Below, piece by piece: positions 37,083 to 46,712 of a DNA stretch of 64,000 nt; position 1 is the stretch's first letter; each line of letters begins with the position of its first letter. This DNA comes from Paenibacillus tepidiphilus (lineage in GTDB: Bacteria; Bacillota; Bacilli; Paenibacillales; Paenibacillaceae): positions 124,001 through 188,000 of the forward strand of contig NZ_VWRQ01000007.1 in NCBI RefSeq assembly GCF_008635795.1, given 5' to 3'. A program made the position numbers and the translations under genes. The notes beneath the pieces were generated by a model, which ran no database searches, was not told the DNA's origin, and was given only the letters and a program-made list of their open reading frames with translations.

Positions 37083-39470
37083 TTACTGGTAAGCAAGATT
37101 CTGATCCAATTGCCCCTGCAGCTGAACAAGCTTCATCAAGACTACGGCTGCATCCGCCCGGGTAACAGTTTTCTGCGGCTGGAAAGCGCCGGCTTCACCC
37201 TGCAGCAAGCCCAACTTGAGCGAAAGAGCCACCGCCCCTTTATTCTTGATCGAGGCATTGTCGCTGAACGCCGCCACTGCGGGATCGTTCTGCAGGAAGC
37301 CCGCCAGCTTGTCGTATTTGAGCGTTGCGGCCAGATATGCCGCCAGCTCATCCCGGGACAACTTCTGCTTCAGCTGAAGAGTCGCGTCCGAATCAATCCA
37401 GCCCAGCTCTGCCGCATATCTAACTGTGTTATAATCTTCATCCTCCGGATTGACGCCGGCGATTGCCTTCTCATTGGAAGAAGAGTATGAAGCATAATAA
37501 GGCACTGCCGATTTAACGGCCATGGCGAGCCACTCGACGACGGTGATCTCTTGATCCGGATAAATTTTGCCGCTTTCATCCGGAACGAGCACTCCGAACT
37601 TGACCAGTTCTGTCAGCTGCTCCTGGGCCGGATGGCCTTTAAGGTCAGCTACATCTGCTGCCTTCACCGTGCCCGGATTCATTTCATACGTTTGGATCCA
37701 CTTACCGGTGACTGCATCCAGTGTAAGGTGAACGGGCGCTTCATCCTTCGTCTTGGCTGCGTAAACCAGCTTGGTCTCCGGCTTGATATACGTACTGGAA
37801 GTGTAGTAACCGCCGTAAGTACCATATTTTAATTCAACCGTATATTGGTCCAGATAGCTCTTCGCAGCCGCAGCCTTGGCGATGGTAGGCTTCAAATTAT
37901 CAGGTATCTTCTCCATAGCGCCGTTGCCCGTGGCGTAATACGTGGACAGGTTACCGTAGATATCCAGATTCAGCGAAATATTGATGCCGTTAACAGGCAC
38001 GCCCTGATGGTAGGGGATGAATTGGTAGCTGTAGCCGCGTCCCTCCGGAACCACGCTGTTCTCTTCACCGTTCCAGACCAGCTTCAGATTACCGCTCGCA
38101 TTGTCATAGAGAGCGTCGATTAAGGTAAGGGCACGCTGCTTGGCCGCTGCCGGACTCAGCTTCTTGGCGCCTGCGGCAGCAGGCTGTACTTCAGACTTCT
38201 CGGCGGAGAATTCTTCCTGATTATACTGTGTAACCTCTCCGGTGGTGGCATTAACCCGGGCGGTAGAACGGGACGGGAAATATCCGCCTGCACGGTTCGT
38301 GGGGTTCTCCCAGACCAGATACCAGGACTTGTCTCCGGGACTCTGCGAATCGTTGTTCAGCATTTGGCTCGTAAGCTTACGGTCTGCCGGAATGGCCGCC
38401 ACCTTCTTCACAGCCGCAGCCGCCTGTTCTGCGGTCAGCTCCTTGCTCCCGCCCGCCTTTTGAAACGGAGCTTTGCTCTTAGGCACCGCTTCATAAGCAG
38501 GAATTGCCGATTCAAGCTCCTTGCCTTCGTTGCTGAGGCGCTTACCGTTCACGGCGCTGATGTCATTCATGGAGCCTTCCGCCGGTTTCCATGCCAGAAT
38601 CCATTGTTCCAGCTTGTTATGACGGTAAATGGGAGTATAGGACAGCTCCAGATCAAACCCCTTGGTTAAAATCTGCACTGCCGCCTCTTTGGAGATGGAA
38701 GGCGTAGCTGAAGGGTAGACAAGATCATTATAAGGCTTGGTGAATGAAAGAATCTCACCGTTGCCGCTAACGCTGACGGAAATCTGATCTCTATTGGATG
38801 GCAATCCGTTCTTCAGCAGCGTAAATATGTAATAATACTGAATCGGGCCAAACAGGGCACTGTCTGCACTCACAATCTGCTCATCGGTGATCTTGATATC
38901 TCCGCTCTTCACTGAAGGTGCTGCCTCCAGGATAAAGGCTCTGGCAATTTTCTCGCCTTCCTCCCGGCTGATCTTAGGAGGGTAGTAGCTACTGGCCGGC
39001 TCCAGGATCTCAGAGGATATGTACGCGCTTACGATATCCCCGTTCACAGCGTTCACCTGACTGGAGAACCCGTGGCTGCCATTGCCCCGTTGCACGGACC
39101 AATTGATCGTCCACACCAGCTCGTTCTCATTTACCGGATAACTGTGCGTATTCCCCAGCTGAACCCCGCTTACATCCGCTTCCTCCAGCAGGGGGAAGAG
39201 CTTGCGGACCTTGGCCACCGCCTGCTCCTCGGTAATCTTGATCTTGCTGGCGGCATCTGCAGACAATGCGGCGGATGCATTGCTGGTCGCCTGGGGAGCA
39301 CTAGACGCCCCAGCTGTAACCACTGCAGAGGCAGAAGCACTGCCACTGACGACCGAGTCGGCAGCGGCCGCAGGACCTGCGGGCAGCAGCAGCGGCAAAG
39401 ACACAGCCGCAACCAGTGCGGCTTTCAACGGACGGCGAAGGACAACGTTGCCGTTATAATTACTCAACAT
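37083..39470 (-). CDS. S-layer-homology protein with YcdB/YcdC-type repeats
   Basis: A 795-residue exported protein. The signal is in ALVAAVSLPLLLPAGPAAAA (about 18-37), followed by a Ser/Ala-rich linker. From about 70 to 590 several PepSY-like YcdB/YcdC-type modules repeat the theme 'basic helix - WTINW or WYLVWEN - VNAxxGxI(V)xxY', e.g. ELVWTINWSVQRG, QWILAWKPAEG, SWYLVWENPTNRAG. The C-terminal 190 residues are two to three SLH modules (GHPAQEQLTELVKFGVLVPD; VTRADAAVVLMKLVQLQG) that anchor it to cell-wall polymers. TAGGAG precedes the ATG. It is monocistronic. Role unknown; a wall-bound sensor or peptidase regulator is possible. Confidence 0.85.
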   Translation of the reverse strand: MLSNYNGNVVLRRPLKAALVAAVSLPLLLPAGPAAAADSVVSGSASASAVVTAGASSAPQATSNASAALSADAASKIKITEEQAVAKVRKLFPLLEEADVSGVQLGNTHSYPVNENELVWTINWSVQRGNGSHGFSSQVNAVNGDIVSAYISSEILEPASSYYPPKISREEGEKIARAFILEAAPSVKSGDIKITDEQIVSADSALFGPIQYYYIFTLLKNGLPSNRDQISVSVSGNGEILSFTKPYNDLVYPSATPSISKEAAVQILTKGFDLELSYTPIYRHNKLEQWILAWKPAEGSMNDISAVNGKRLSNEGKELESAIPAYEAVPKSKAPFQKAGGSKELTAEQAAAAVKKVAAIPADRKLTSQMLNNDSQSPGDKSWYLVWENPTNRAGGYFPSRSTARVNATTGEVTQYNQEEFSAEKSEVQPAAAGAKKLSPAAAKQRALTLIDALYDNASGNLKLVWNGEENSVVPEGRGYSYQFIPYHQGVPVNGINISLNLDIYGNLSTYYATGNGAMEKIPDNLKPTIAKAAAAKSYLDQYTVELKYGTYGGYYTSSTYIKPETKLVYAAKTKDEAPVHLTLDAVTGKWIQTYEMNPGTVKAADVADLKGHPAQEQLTELVKFGVLVPDESGKIYPDQEITVVEWLAMAVKSAVPYYASYSSSNEKAIAGVNPEDEDYNTVRYAAELGWIDSDATLQLKQKLSRDELAAYLAATLKYDKLAGFLQNDPAVAAFSDNASIKNKGAVALSLKLGLLQGEAGAFQPQKTVTRADAAVVLMKLVQLQGQLDQNLAYQ

Positions 39471-39744
39471 ATCATCTCCTACAATTTATTGAAGTGTTTT
39501 GGTCTCATACGCCAGAATCTGGAATCGGTTTCATTGAAATTTTCCAGTAACTACTTTATTGTATTCAGGTTTGCATTTATTTTCCATTTTTAAATTAGTG
39601 CAGGGAAATTAATAAGGCTGCAAGCCATGACCCAAGAGAACATTTGGACTTCCGGCCGCTGCCCGGCCGCAGGCAGATTTCCTGGTTTATAGTGGGTTGC
39701 AGTTTCGGCGTCCGTTTTAGCCTAGCCTCAGGTCATACTCAGGC
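39471..39744. other. Upstream region of the SLH-protein gene
   Basis: A/T-rich near 39490-39610, then mixed. It presumably holds the promoter of the SLH gene; no confident -35/-10 pair was found and no gene is supported. Confidence 0.35.
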
Positions 39745-39816
39745 CAAACCTTAGGTCAAACCTTGGGTCAAACCTTAGGTCAAGCCTTGGGTCAAGCCTT
39801 GGGTCAAACCTCAGGC
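39745..39816. repeat. Six-copy 12-bp tandem repeat
   Basis: Six head-to-tail units of CAAACCTTAGGT with A/G changes (CAAGCCTTGGGT), starting every 12 bp from 39745 to 39805. No gene or signal was seen within it. Confidence 0.85.
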
Positions 39817-39833
39817 TAAATCCAATCGCTCAC

Positions 39834-40035
39834 TGCCTTAGTTGGATTTTCGCACACTATTTCGGCCTAGATCACGGATTTCAGCAATCTAAATGGATTA
39901 TCGCCACTTAATTGGCTCGATGTTGAATAAATTGCTAATTTTCTTCTATATTAGGTGGCGGATATCCAACTAGATCTGTGATTACCTCGATACAGGCGGA
40001 ATTAAGTGGCGATTTTCCAACTGCAGTCTGCGAGC
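39834..40035. repeat. Nested inverted-repeat element
   Basis: An outer pair (AGTTGGATTTTCGC near 39840; GCGATTTTCCAACTGC near 40010) and an inner pair (GGATTATCGCCACTTAATTG near 39895; AGGTGGCGGATATCCAACTAG near 39954, partly complementary) give a palindromic block with the shared core CGCCACTTA. It looks like a dispersed intergenic element. The following stretch to 40243 shows only a short duplicated ATTCTACAGCAGCCAGCG (near 40085-40120). Confidence 0.5.
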
Positions 40036-40243
40036 TGACGCTGCCTTTCGTTCATCATAACTATATAGAGGTGGCAGCTAGCGAATTCTACAGCAGCCAG
40101 CGCATTCTACAGCAGCCAGCGGTATTCATCCGGAAATGAGGGAACGGCAGCGGACAGAACGACCCTCGGAAAAGCGGTTGTGTTCGTCTTGTGTCAGGTT
40201 GTCACCTCTAAGCGGAGCGTCCGCCTAAGCGTAATCCTTGGCT

Positions 40244-40294
40244 AAAAAAACAAAGCTGTCCCAAGCAGCCTTTTTCATGGCTTATGGGACAGCT
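40244..40294 (-). terminator. Terminator of the long glycan operon
   Basis: AGCTGTCCC (40254-40262) pairs with GGGACAGCT (40286-40294), with an inner AAGC/GCTT stem; a T-rich tract follows on the minus strand. A near-identical terminator is at 58961-59009. Confidence 0.8.
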
Positions 40295-40336
40295 CTTCTG
40301 TAAATAACGGAGCCTCAAGGCTTAGCCGCTACCGGC

Positions 40337-41332
40337 TTATTCACCGGCAATGCCGGAACGCTCGACGCTCTCCACGAAGTGGCGCTGCACGAGCAGATAC
40401 AGGATCAGGATCGGCAGGATGGTCAGAATACAGCCGGCCATTACCTGGTTCAATCCGGTCGGCGCCATGCCGATGGAGCCTGAGGTCATCTGCGACATCG
40501 TCTCCGCCGCCTGGTTGTTCGTTCCGTAGAACATCGCCAGCCGCTGCGACAGATTATAGAAATTCGGCGTCGTCAGGAACGTATTCGGCTCAAAGCTGTC
40601 GTTCCAGTGCCACACCACCGAGAAGAGAAAGACCACCAGCATCGCCGGCTTGGCGAGCGGGAACATGATCTTCCAGTAGGTTCTGAACGGGCCGGCACCG
40701 TCGATGCGCGCCGCTTCTTCCAGCACATTCGGCATTCTCCGGTAGAACTGGATGAAGATCAGCACGAAGAGCGCGCCCTTGAGGCCGTGGCCGAACATGG
40801 ATGGAACGACAAACGGCAGATGCGTGTTAATCCAGCCCAGATCGCTGAAGAACAGGTACAGCGGAACCACAATCGTCTGCGGCGGAACCAGAAAGGTGAA
40901 CAGGAGCAGCACAAAGCATAGGGTATATCCTGGAAAACGGTATCTGGCAAAGCCGTAGCCGATCAGCGAACAGCTTAGAATCTGCAGCACCGCGCTTCCG
41001 AAGGAAATAATCGCGCTGTTGGTGAAGCCGCCCCAGAAATTGAGCGATTGCCAGGCCAGGCTGTAATTATGAAAGCTCAGCGCCTTGGGAATCCACTGCA
41101 CCGTGGCATCCGCCACATCCTGCGCCTGCATCATCGACTTGGATAACATGTAGAGGAGCGGGTACAGGAAGACGAAAGACAGACTGAGTATAACCAGATA
41201 GTAAAAGGTTACATGTATAACCTGAAGGGTGCGTTTCAACCAGTGGTCCAGCTTGCCGCTTTCCTTCAGCCGGGCCGGCAGAGCCTGAAGCCCGGCTGAC
41301 TGCGCCGATCTCAGGCTTTCTTCCTTAAGCAT
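40337..41332 (-). CDS. Sugar ABC transporter permease, MalG type (second pair)
   Basis: A 331-residue permease, longer than usual because of a 45-residue cytoplasmic N-terminal extension (LKEESLRSAQSAGLQALPAR) before helix 1. It has about six helices and EAA loop LEEAARIDGAGPFRTYWKIM. It is the last gene of the ten-gene operon and pairs with the MalF-type gene 2 bp upstream. GGGAGG precedes the ATG. Confidence 0.88.
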   Translation of the reverse strand: MLKEESLRSAQSAGLQALPARLKESGKLDHWLKRTLQVIHVTFYYLVILSLSFVFLYPLLYMLSKSMMQAQDVADATVQWIPKALSFHNYSLAWQSLNFWGGFTNSAIISFGSAVLQILSCSLIGYGFARYRFPGYTLCFVLLLFTFLVPPQTIVVPLYLFFSDLGWINTHLPFVVPSMFGHGLKGALFVLIFIQFYRRMPNVLEEAARIDGAGPFRTYWKIMFPLAKPAMLVVFLFSVVWHWNDSFEPNTFLTTPNFYNLSQRLAMFYGTNNQAAETMSQMTSGSIGMAPTGLNQVMAGCILTILPILILYLLVQRHFVESVERSGIAGE

Positions 41333-41334
41333 GT

Positions 41335-42210
41335 CTATTTCCTCCCTTCAGTGTTATTGAGTGATTTGCGGAACAGCAGGAACACTAACCCCAGAATCAG
41401 GAAGATAAAGATAAAATAAATCCAGCCCATTGCCGATCCATAGCCGAAGTCATTGGTCTTGAAGACGACATTGAGGATATGGCTCATCATCTGATTGTCC
41501 GCCTTGGTGAAGGAGCTGACGATGCTGAACAAGGTGTTTACCAGCATCATGGGCATGATCATCGGAAAGGTGATCTTCCAGAAGCTTTCCCAGGCTGTAG
41601 CCCCATCGCATTTGGCCGCTTCATACAGCGATATGGATATTGTCTGCAGTCCCGCCAGGAAGATGAGAATCTGCACGCCCGAATCCCACATGACCAGCGT
41701 CAGGGATTCCGCATATTTCAGCAGAATCTCCAGGATATCGCCCGGGATGAAGGCGTTGAGCTTGTTGTATAAATTTTGATTATAAAAGATCGGAAGATTG
41801 GCCGCCCCCTGATCCATCAGCTTGCTGAGGATAGCTCCGGAGGCGATAATAACCGGCAGAAAGAACACGCCGCGGAAAAACGTCTTGCCCACCAGCTTGC
41901 GGTTCAGCAGAATGGCGCAGAACAACGAGAAAATCAGGATCAGCGGAACCTGTGTCAATGTAGAAACCATGGTATCCTTCAGCAGCGGCAGGAAATTGAC
42001 ATCCGTCGTAAACGCCGCCCGGAAATGCTCCGTCCCGACAAAGGTAGCGATCAGGCCGTCCTTGCTGACCTGCAGCGCATGAAAGGAATAATACAGCGAG
42101 CGGCCCAGCGGAATGGCCATAAAGAGCAGGAATCCGATCAGCCACAGGGAGATAAAGCCATACCCCTCCATGACACTGCGGCTCCGCATCGACAATTTAA
42201 CTTTTTTCAC
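41335..42210 (-). CDS. Sugar ABC transporter permease, MalF type (second pair)
   Basis: A 291-residue permease with about six helices and EAA loop LYEAAKCDGATAWESFWKIT. The start is GTG at 42210, 8 nt after AGGAGG and 4 bp after the DUF5696 stop. Which of the two binding proteins in the operon serves this pair is open; the classical lipoprotein at 51627 is a guess, since the fused binding protein is coupled to the other pair. Confidence 0.88.
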   Translation of the reverse strand: MKKVKLSMRSRSVMEGYGFISLWLIGFLLFMAIPLGRSLYYSFHALQVSKDGLIATFVGTEHFRAAFTTDVNFLPLLKDTMVSTLTQVPLILIFSLFCAILLNRKLVGKTFFRGVFFLPVIIASGAILSKLMDQGAANLPIFYNQNLYNKLNAFIPGDILEILLKYAESLTLVMWDSGVQILIFLAGLQTISISLYEAAKCDGATAWESFWKITFPMIMPMMLVNTLFSIVSSFTKADNQMMSHILNVVFKTNDFGYGSAMGWIYFIFIFLILGLVFLLFRKSLNNTEGRK

Positions 42211-42214
42211 TTCG

Positions 42215-44581
42215 TCATCCTCCTGTCACCGCGTAGCCGTAGGCTGCGACGTTCACTCCGTCAGCTTCCACCGCAGCAGCATTATAGTTCACAATAATGC
42301 TTACGCCGCTAGCGTAGGTGGTGCGGAAGACCTTGGGGGCCAATTCCTCATGGTTGGTCATTTGCTGGCCCGCGATGCTGTCATACACATCCTTCAGCTC
42401 CAGATAGCTTTGGGCCGAAGGGGTCAGCCAATCCTCAAGACCGGAGGAGAACAGCCGGGTCTCCAGCGTCCGCTGCAGATCGCTAGTAGGCGCATAGGTA
42501 AGCTCATAGCTCGGGAGCGCTCCGTACTCCAGCGCGCGCAGCATCTGGCCGCGTGAATCGTCGAACAGATTAACCGGCCCCGAGGTATACGGCAGCAGCC
42601 CATGCAGGGCAAGCTGATAAAACGGAATGGCGCGGTCGGTATACACGAACCCGCTGGAATCCAGCGGAACGCCGTCGATCCGGTCCGCATAGCCGAGCGA
42701 ATAGGCATAGCCGTAGTCAACGGCTGTGTTCAACTCCGCCTTGCGGTATTGGTCCAGCACGCTCAGATAAGCATTCTCCGTTTGCTTGCGGTCTGTAGCT
42801 GAATTGTTGTCTTCATCGGAATACAGCAGGCTGCCGAAATGCTCGAACTGCACGCCAGCAACGCCCAGCTTGGCGTAGCTGTCCAGTTCCGCTGTGCCGC
42901 GCTTCTCAACAACTGCCGGCTTCAACAGGTAGAAGTAGTTATCCGTGTTCCACCCGCTGGATAAGTAGTAGATGTACTGCTTCAGGACCTCGCGGTTGAT
43001 GCCGCGCACCGCCTCCTTGCCCGCATTGACGCCGTTGCTGTCCTGATAAGGCTTCACATAATTCGCCTTCAGGTACAGATTGACACCTTTGCCGGCGGCG
43101 TATTCGGCCAGCTCCTTCAGAGCCTTCCCGCCGCCCAGATGCTTGTCGGCCGGGAAATGATCCGGCTGGTTGCCGTACCGGCCGTTCTTGGCCCAGCCGG
43201 ATACTGTAATCTCCAGGCGGTTGACGCCTGCGGCCTGGTACTGGTCGATCATCTCCCTGATTTGTGCGAAGGTAGTCATTTCAATAAAGGTCGTGCCGAG
43301 CACCTCATCGCGGGAAACGCCGCCCAGCACCTGCAGATACAGCGGAGTCTCGCCGGATTCGGCTTGCTGGACCTTCTGCTCTTCCAGCAGATAGTTGCGG
43401 TATTCCTTCGCCATACCGACATAACCGGCGGCTTCGCCTTGCAGCAGCACATAGCGCACCTTCCGCTCCGATTGGATCATCTCCCCCTGGTAATAGGGAA
43501 TCTGTCCGGAATTGCCGACAAAGATGACATCATCCTTGCGCAGTGTGAACTCGGTCGAAGCCCGGTAAAGCGAGATGGCGCGGATGCCGGAGGGCACACC
43601 GTTGATCTTCGCATCGGTATCGCCCTCTGTGACGATACCCAGGTAGCCGGTGCCCTCATGGTACATCCCGAATACCGGCAGGGCGACCGCTTTCTTCAGC
43701 GGCTCCGCCTTCAGCCAGTAGCTGTCGTCGATCTCATGATTCTGCTTGACGAAGGTTTCGTCTCCGCCGTAAATATACTCGGAATACCCCTTCAAATAAG
43801 CAGGATGATCCGGACGGAACTCCAGCAGCGTCCCGGAGCCGTCGGGGAGCATCATCGCCCCTTGCTGATCTTCTCTGGCCGCATGAAAGAACGGCAGTAC
43901 CTCCAGACTCGTGAACTTCGCATTGCCTTCTTCCCGCAAATATTCCTGGGGTATGGAGGCCTCGAACCCGTTGCCGGTTAACCGGTATTCCAGCGCGAAC
44001 CCTAATTTCAGGCTCTCGAAAGCATATTCGGCGCGGACAACCTCCGGCTCGATGGTCACCTTTACGCTGGAATCCTCGTCTTTCAGCGGATAGATCTGGG
44101 TAATATCCGCCCCTTGCGTATAACGGGCATAGATCGGAGCCGCCGTATATTTCAGCGTATTAGGCATGGCCGTCTTCTCCAGCTGCGGAGAGCCCAGCCA
44201 TTCAGCGCCCGTTGCTTTATCTTCAATCCGCAGATTCCCGGTCTTCTCGTCTACATAGAGGATATATTGCTCATTCTCCAGCGCCTTTGTTCCCGGTTCC
44301 ACGGGCCGCAGCTCCTTCGGTGCAGCTCCCGCACCTCCAGCCGCTTCCTGGGCCACGGGCGCAGGGCTCTCCGGCGCTGCAGCCGGGGCTGCCTCGGAGA
44401 CTGCCGGAGCCGCCGGGGCTTCCGTTGTCTCCGCAGTGTTTCCCTCCGCCGCAGCGGGCTGCGCTGCGGACGGGGCAGCCGAAGGATCAGCGGAGCCGCG
44501 GACCGGCCGGACATTCACGGCTGCCAGCAGGATCACCAGTGCGAGCAAGAGGATGCCTCGCCATTTTTTATTCCATCTCAT
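42215..44581 (-). CDS. DUF5696 domain protein, exported
   Basis: A 788-residue protein. A signal or signal-anchor helix (ILLLALVILLAAVNV, about 10-24) without lipobox is followed by an Ala/Pro/Glu-rich linker (about 32-90). The rest is the DUF5696 region: beta-rich first half (YILYVDEKTGNLRIEDKATG; MMLPDGSGTLLEFRPDHPAY) and a second half resembling a TIM-barrel glycosidase (VNRLEITVSGWAKNGRYG; GVAGVQFEHFGSLLYSDEDN; AVDYGYAYSLGYADRIDGVP). A surface glycoside hydrolase is my inference; the activity is not known to me. AAGGAGGGG precedes the ATG. It lies between YIP1 and permease genes. Confidence 0.78.
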   Translation of the reverse strand: MRWNKKWRGILLLALVILLAAVNVRPVRGSADPSAAPSAAQPAAAEGNTAETTEAPAAPAVSEAAPAAAPESPAPVAQEAAGGAGAAPKELRPVEPGTKALENEQYILYVDEKTGNLRIEDKATGAEWLGSPQLEKTAMPNTLKYTAAPIYARYTQGADITQIYPLKDEDSSVKVTIEPEVVRAEYAFESLKLGFALEYRLTGNGFEASIPQEYLREEGNAKFTSLEVLPFFHAAREDQQGAMMLPDGSGTLLEFRPDHPAYLKGYSEYIYGGDETFVKQNHEIDDSYWLKAEPLKKAVALPVFGMYHEGTGYLGIVTEGDTDAKINGVPSGIRAISLYRASTEFTLRKDDVIFVGNSGQIPYYQGEMIQSERKVRYVLLQGEAAGYVGMAKEYRNYLLEEQKVQQAESGETPLYLQVLGGVSRDEVLGTTFIEMTTFAQIREMIDQYQAAGVNRLEITVSGWAKNGRYGNQPDHFPADKHLGGGKALKELAEYAAGKGVNLYLKANYVKPYQDSNGVNAGKEAVRGINREVLKQYIYYLSSGWNTDNYFYLLKPAVVEKRGTAELDSYAKLGVAGVQFEHFGSLLYSDEDNNSATDRKQTENAYLSVLDQYRKAELNTAVDYGYAYSLGYADRIDGVPLDSSGFVYTDRAIPFYQLALHGLLPYTSGPVNLFDDSRGQMLRALEYGALPSYELTYAPTSDLQRTLETRLFSSGLEDWLTPSAQSYLELKDVYDSIAGQQMTNHEELAPKVFRTTYASGVSIIVNYNAAAVEADGVNVAAYGYAVTGG

Positions 44582-44598
44582 TATGTTCCTTCCCCTCC

Positions 44599-45213
44599 TT
44601 ACGCGCGGAGCCGCAGCTCTTTGAGCATATCGACAATAAATGAAACGAACTGATTGGAAATGCCGAACAGCAGAATGCCGACAAACCAGATAATTCCGAC
44701 GCCGATAATGCTGATGACCGTGATGAAGACTACCTTCCGCAGCTCGAAGTCATGCAGAATCTTAATCTTCAGCAGGATCAGCCAGGCGACCCACAGAATG
44801 ATGAACTGCTGCAGCAGCTTGAAGGTTGAAGCTTCATCCAGCGACAGCACGAGCGTCAGCAGAGTAACCGGAATCATAAACAGCATATACGGAGCCAGGG
44901 CAAACGCACTGCCGACAAAGATTTCCTTGAATTTGCCTTCGCCGTCCATAATCGTGCTGACGCCCCAGTTCGATATGCACCAGGTCAGCCAGGGCACGAC
45001 AAGCCAGATGAATTCATGGAAGGCGGAAATTTCATGCGGTTCACGGTTCTGAAAGGCATAGCCGGTAATCAGAATGGAGATCATTTTCGCCGCAAAGGTC
45101 AACAGGACGATGAGCACGCCCTGGAACCAGGCGATCCGCTGCCTGCCCTGGATATCATGGTAGAACTGATAGGGGTGGGCAACCACCTGATGGATCATCC
45201 GCAACGTGTCCAT
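44599..45213 (-). CDS. Yip1-domain membrane protein
   Basis: A 204-residue integral membrane protein with about five helices. The N-terminal PYQFYHDIQGRQRIAWFQG motif and the helix spacing (LIVLLTFAAKMISILITGYA; WLVVPWLTWCISNWGVSTIM; SAFALAPYMLFMIPVTLLTL) fit the bacterial Yip1/YIP1-family domain. Molecular function unknown. It starts one base after the NHL/TPR gene stop and is followed 17 bp later by the DUF5696 gene, so it belongs to the same surface complex or pathway by context. Confidence 0.78.
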   Translation of the reverse strand: MDTLRMIHQVVAHPYQFYHDIQGRQRIAWFQGVLIVLLTFAAKMISILITGYAFQNREPHEISAFHEFIWLVVPWLTWCISNWGVSTIMDGEGKFKEIFVGSAFALAPYMLFMIPVTLLTLVLSLDEASTFKLLQQFIILWVAWLILLKIKILHDFELRKVVFITVISIIGVGIIWFVGILLFGISNQFVSFIVDMLKELRLRA

Positions 45214-46704
45214 TTACATTTCCCCCTTTGCCGTCTTCGGTTTTACCGGCCGGTGTCTGTACATCCATGCAATAAATTTGCGGTAGGCTTTCGGCACTCC
45301 CCAATACAGCAGCAGGAACAGTACGATCGCCCCGGCAAAAAACCAGGTGAAATGCTCGCGGATGAACAGCTTGCGGTACTCGCGGAAAGCGGAAGAATAA
45401 TCATATTTGGAGCCCGACAGCTTGAAATAGCCCATGGCTTCCTTATACTTCTCCGCTTTATACAGCGCCTTGCCGATGGCCTGATAGGCCATTTCGTAGT
45501 TGGAGTTCTGCCGCAGCACCTCATGCCACAGCACTTCCGCTTCGTCGTATCGGCCATCCACATACAGAAGCGAGGCCTCATGAACCAGCTCTGCGAACGG
45601 CGTGGCCCGGAACCGGTCGATCCGGCCGCGGCCCTTATCCACCACGTAAATCATCCCGTCGGAGGTCTGATCCACCGCCGAAGGCGTCACGAAGAGGCCG
45701 TTCTGCTCCCCGATTCCCCCGAAGCTGAAGAGTGAGTTCCCCAGCTTGTCGTACTGAAATATTTTGCCTGATTGCAGGTCAAGCGCAGTGATGAAGCCGT
45801 TCTTGTCGACGCTGATGCCCATGAAGGACGCCATGCTGAACGGACCATCCGTGTAATAATTGCCGTAGCGGCGCTGGCCTACGTTCAGCGTGTCCACGCC
45901 AACCGGCGACAGACGCTTGATCTGATTCGTCTCTTCGCCCAGCGTGGTGCTGTAAATGAACCCTTCCTCGTCAAGGTCCACATTGGAGAATTCCGACGGA
46001 CGGACCGTCGCCATCTGGCTCTGCTGCTCCTTGGTCGCAACCAGCTTGATCAGCACCCGGGTCCAGGAGAAGCCCACATGATTCGCACCGTAGAAGCCCT
46101 TGAACTTGCCGGCGGAGTCAATCTGCATCAGCCCCTGTGTATTCCCGTCGCTGACCACATACATGTAATCGCGCTTGTCGACGACAAGCTTGGAGGGCGA
46201 ATACGAGAAATTGGCCCCGAGCAGAGTGCTGTCCGGCTTCGGAAATTCCTTGGCATACTTGCCGTCCGCACCGAAAACAGCAATCCGCTGGTTCTTCGTA
46301 TCAGCCACGTAGACTGTGCCGTCCGGCTTGACAAAGATCCCTTTCGGCTCCTGCAGCTTTCCGGCGCCCTCTAAATCGCCGATGATGCCCAGGACAGCGC
46401 CGTCTCTGTCCATATGAATTATCCGGCTGTTGCCTGTATCCACGACATAAAGCGTGTCGTCGGCGCCGATGAACAGCGATTCGGGGTTCTTGAGCACCCC
46501 GGTCTCCGTGCCGCTCGGATCAATGGATGAATCATATAGATACCCGTTAATCGAGCTGACCTCGCTGCCGGACTGGCTCCAGGCGTACCCTCTGTATGGG
46601 GCATCGGCCGACGCTCTTCCGGAGAGCGCGAAGAACGGCAAGACAAGGGCGATAATCAGTACGCCGGCCAGCGTCCTGCGCGTTCGCTTGCTTCTAGTCA
46701 TCAT
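45214..46704 (-). CDS. NHL beta-propeller / TPR protein with C-terminal membrane anchor
   Basis: A 496-residue exported protein. A signal peptide (LAGVLIIALVLPFFALSGRA) precedes about six NHL-type propeller blades (DTLYVVDTGNSRIIHMD; GTVYVADTKNQRIAVFG; DYMYVVSDGNTQGLMQID; GMIYVVDKGRGRIDRFR). Two TPR-like helix pairs follow (ASLLYVDGRYDEAEVLWHEV; AIGKALYKAEKYKEAMGYF), then a membrane helix (WFFAGAIVLFLLLYWGV) and a basic cytoplasmic tail. ATG 46704 with AGGGGG is chosen; a much longer upstream frame overlaps the permease gene and is not coding. Propeller and TPR face outside, suggesting a scaffold. Confidence 0.82.
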   Translation of the reverse strand: MMTRSKRTRRTLAGVLIIALVLPFFALSGRASADAPYRGYAWSQSGSEVSSINGYLYDSSIDPSGTETGVLKNPESLFIGADDTLYVVDTGNSRIIHMDRDGAVLGIIGDLEGAGKLQEPKGIFVKPDGTVYVADTKNQRIAVFGADGKYAKEFPKPDSTLLGANFSYSPSKLVVDKRDYMYVVSDGNTQGLMQIDSAGKFKGFYGANHVGFSWTRVLIKLVATKEQQSQMATVRPSEFSNVDLDEEGFIYSTTLGEETNQIKRLSPVGVDTLNVGQRRYGNYYTDGPFSMASFMGISVDKNGFITALDLQSGKIFQYDKLGNSLFSFGGIGEQNGLFVTPSAVDQTSDGMIYVVDKGRGRIDRFRATPFAELVHEASLLYVDGRYDEAEVLWHEVLRQNSNYEMAYQAIGKALYKAEKYKEAMGYFKLSGSKYDYSSAFREYRKLFIREHFTWFFAGAIVLFLLLYWGVPKAYRKFIAWMYRHRPVKPKTAKGEM

Positions 46705-46712
46705 GTCGCCCC

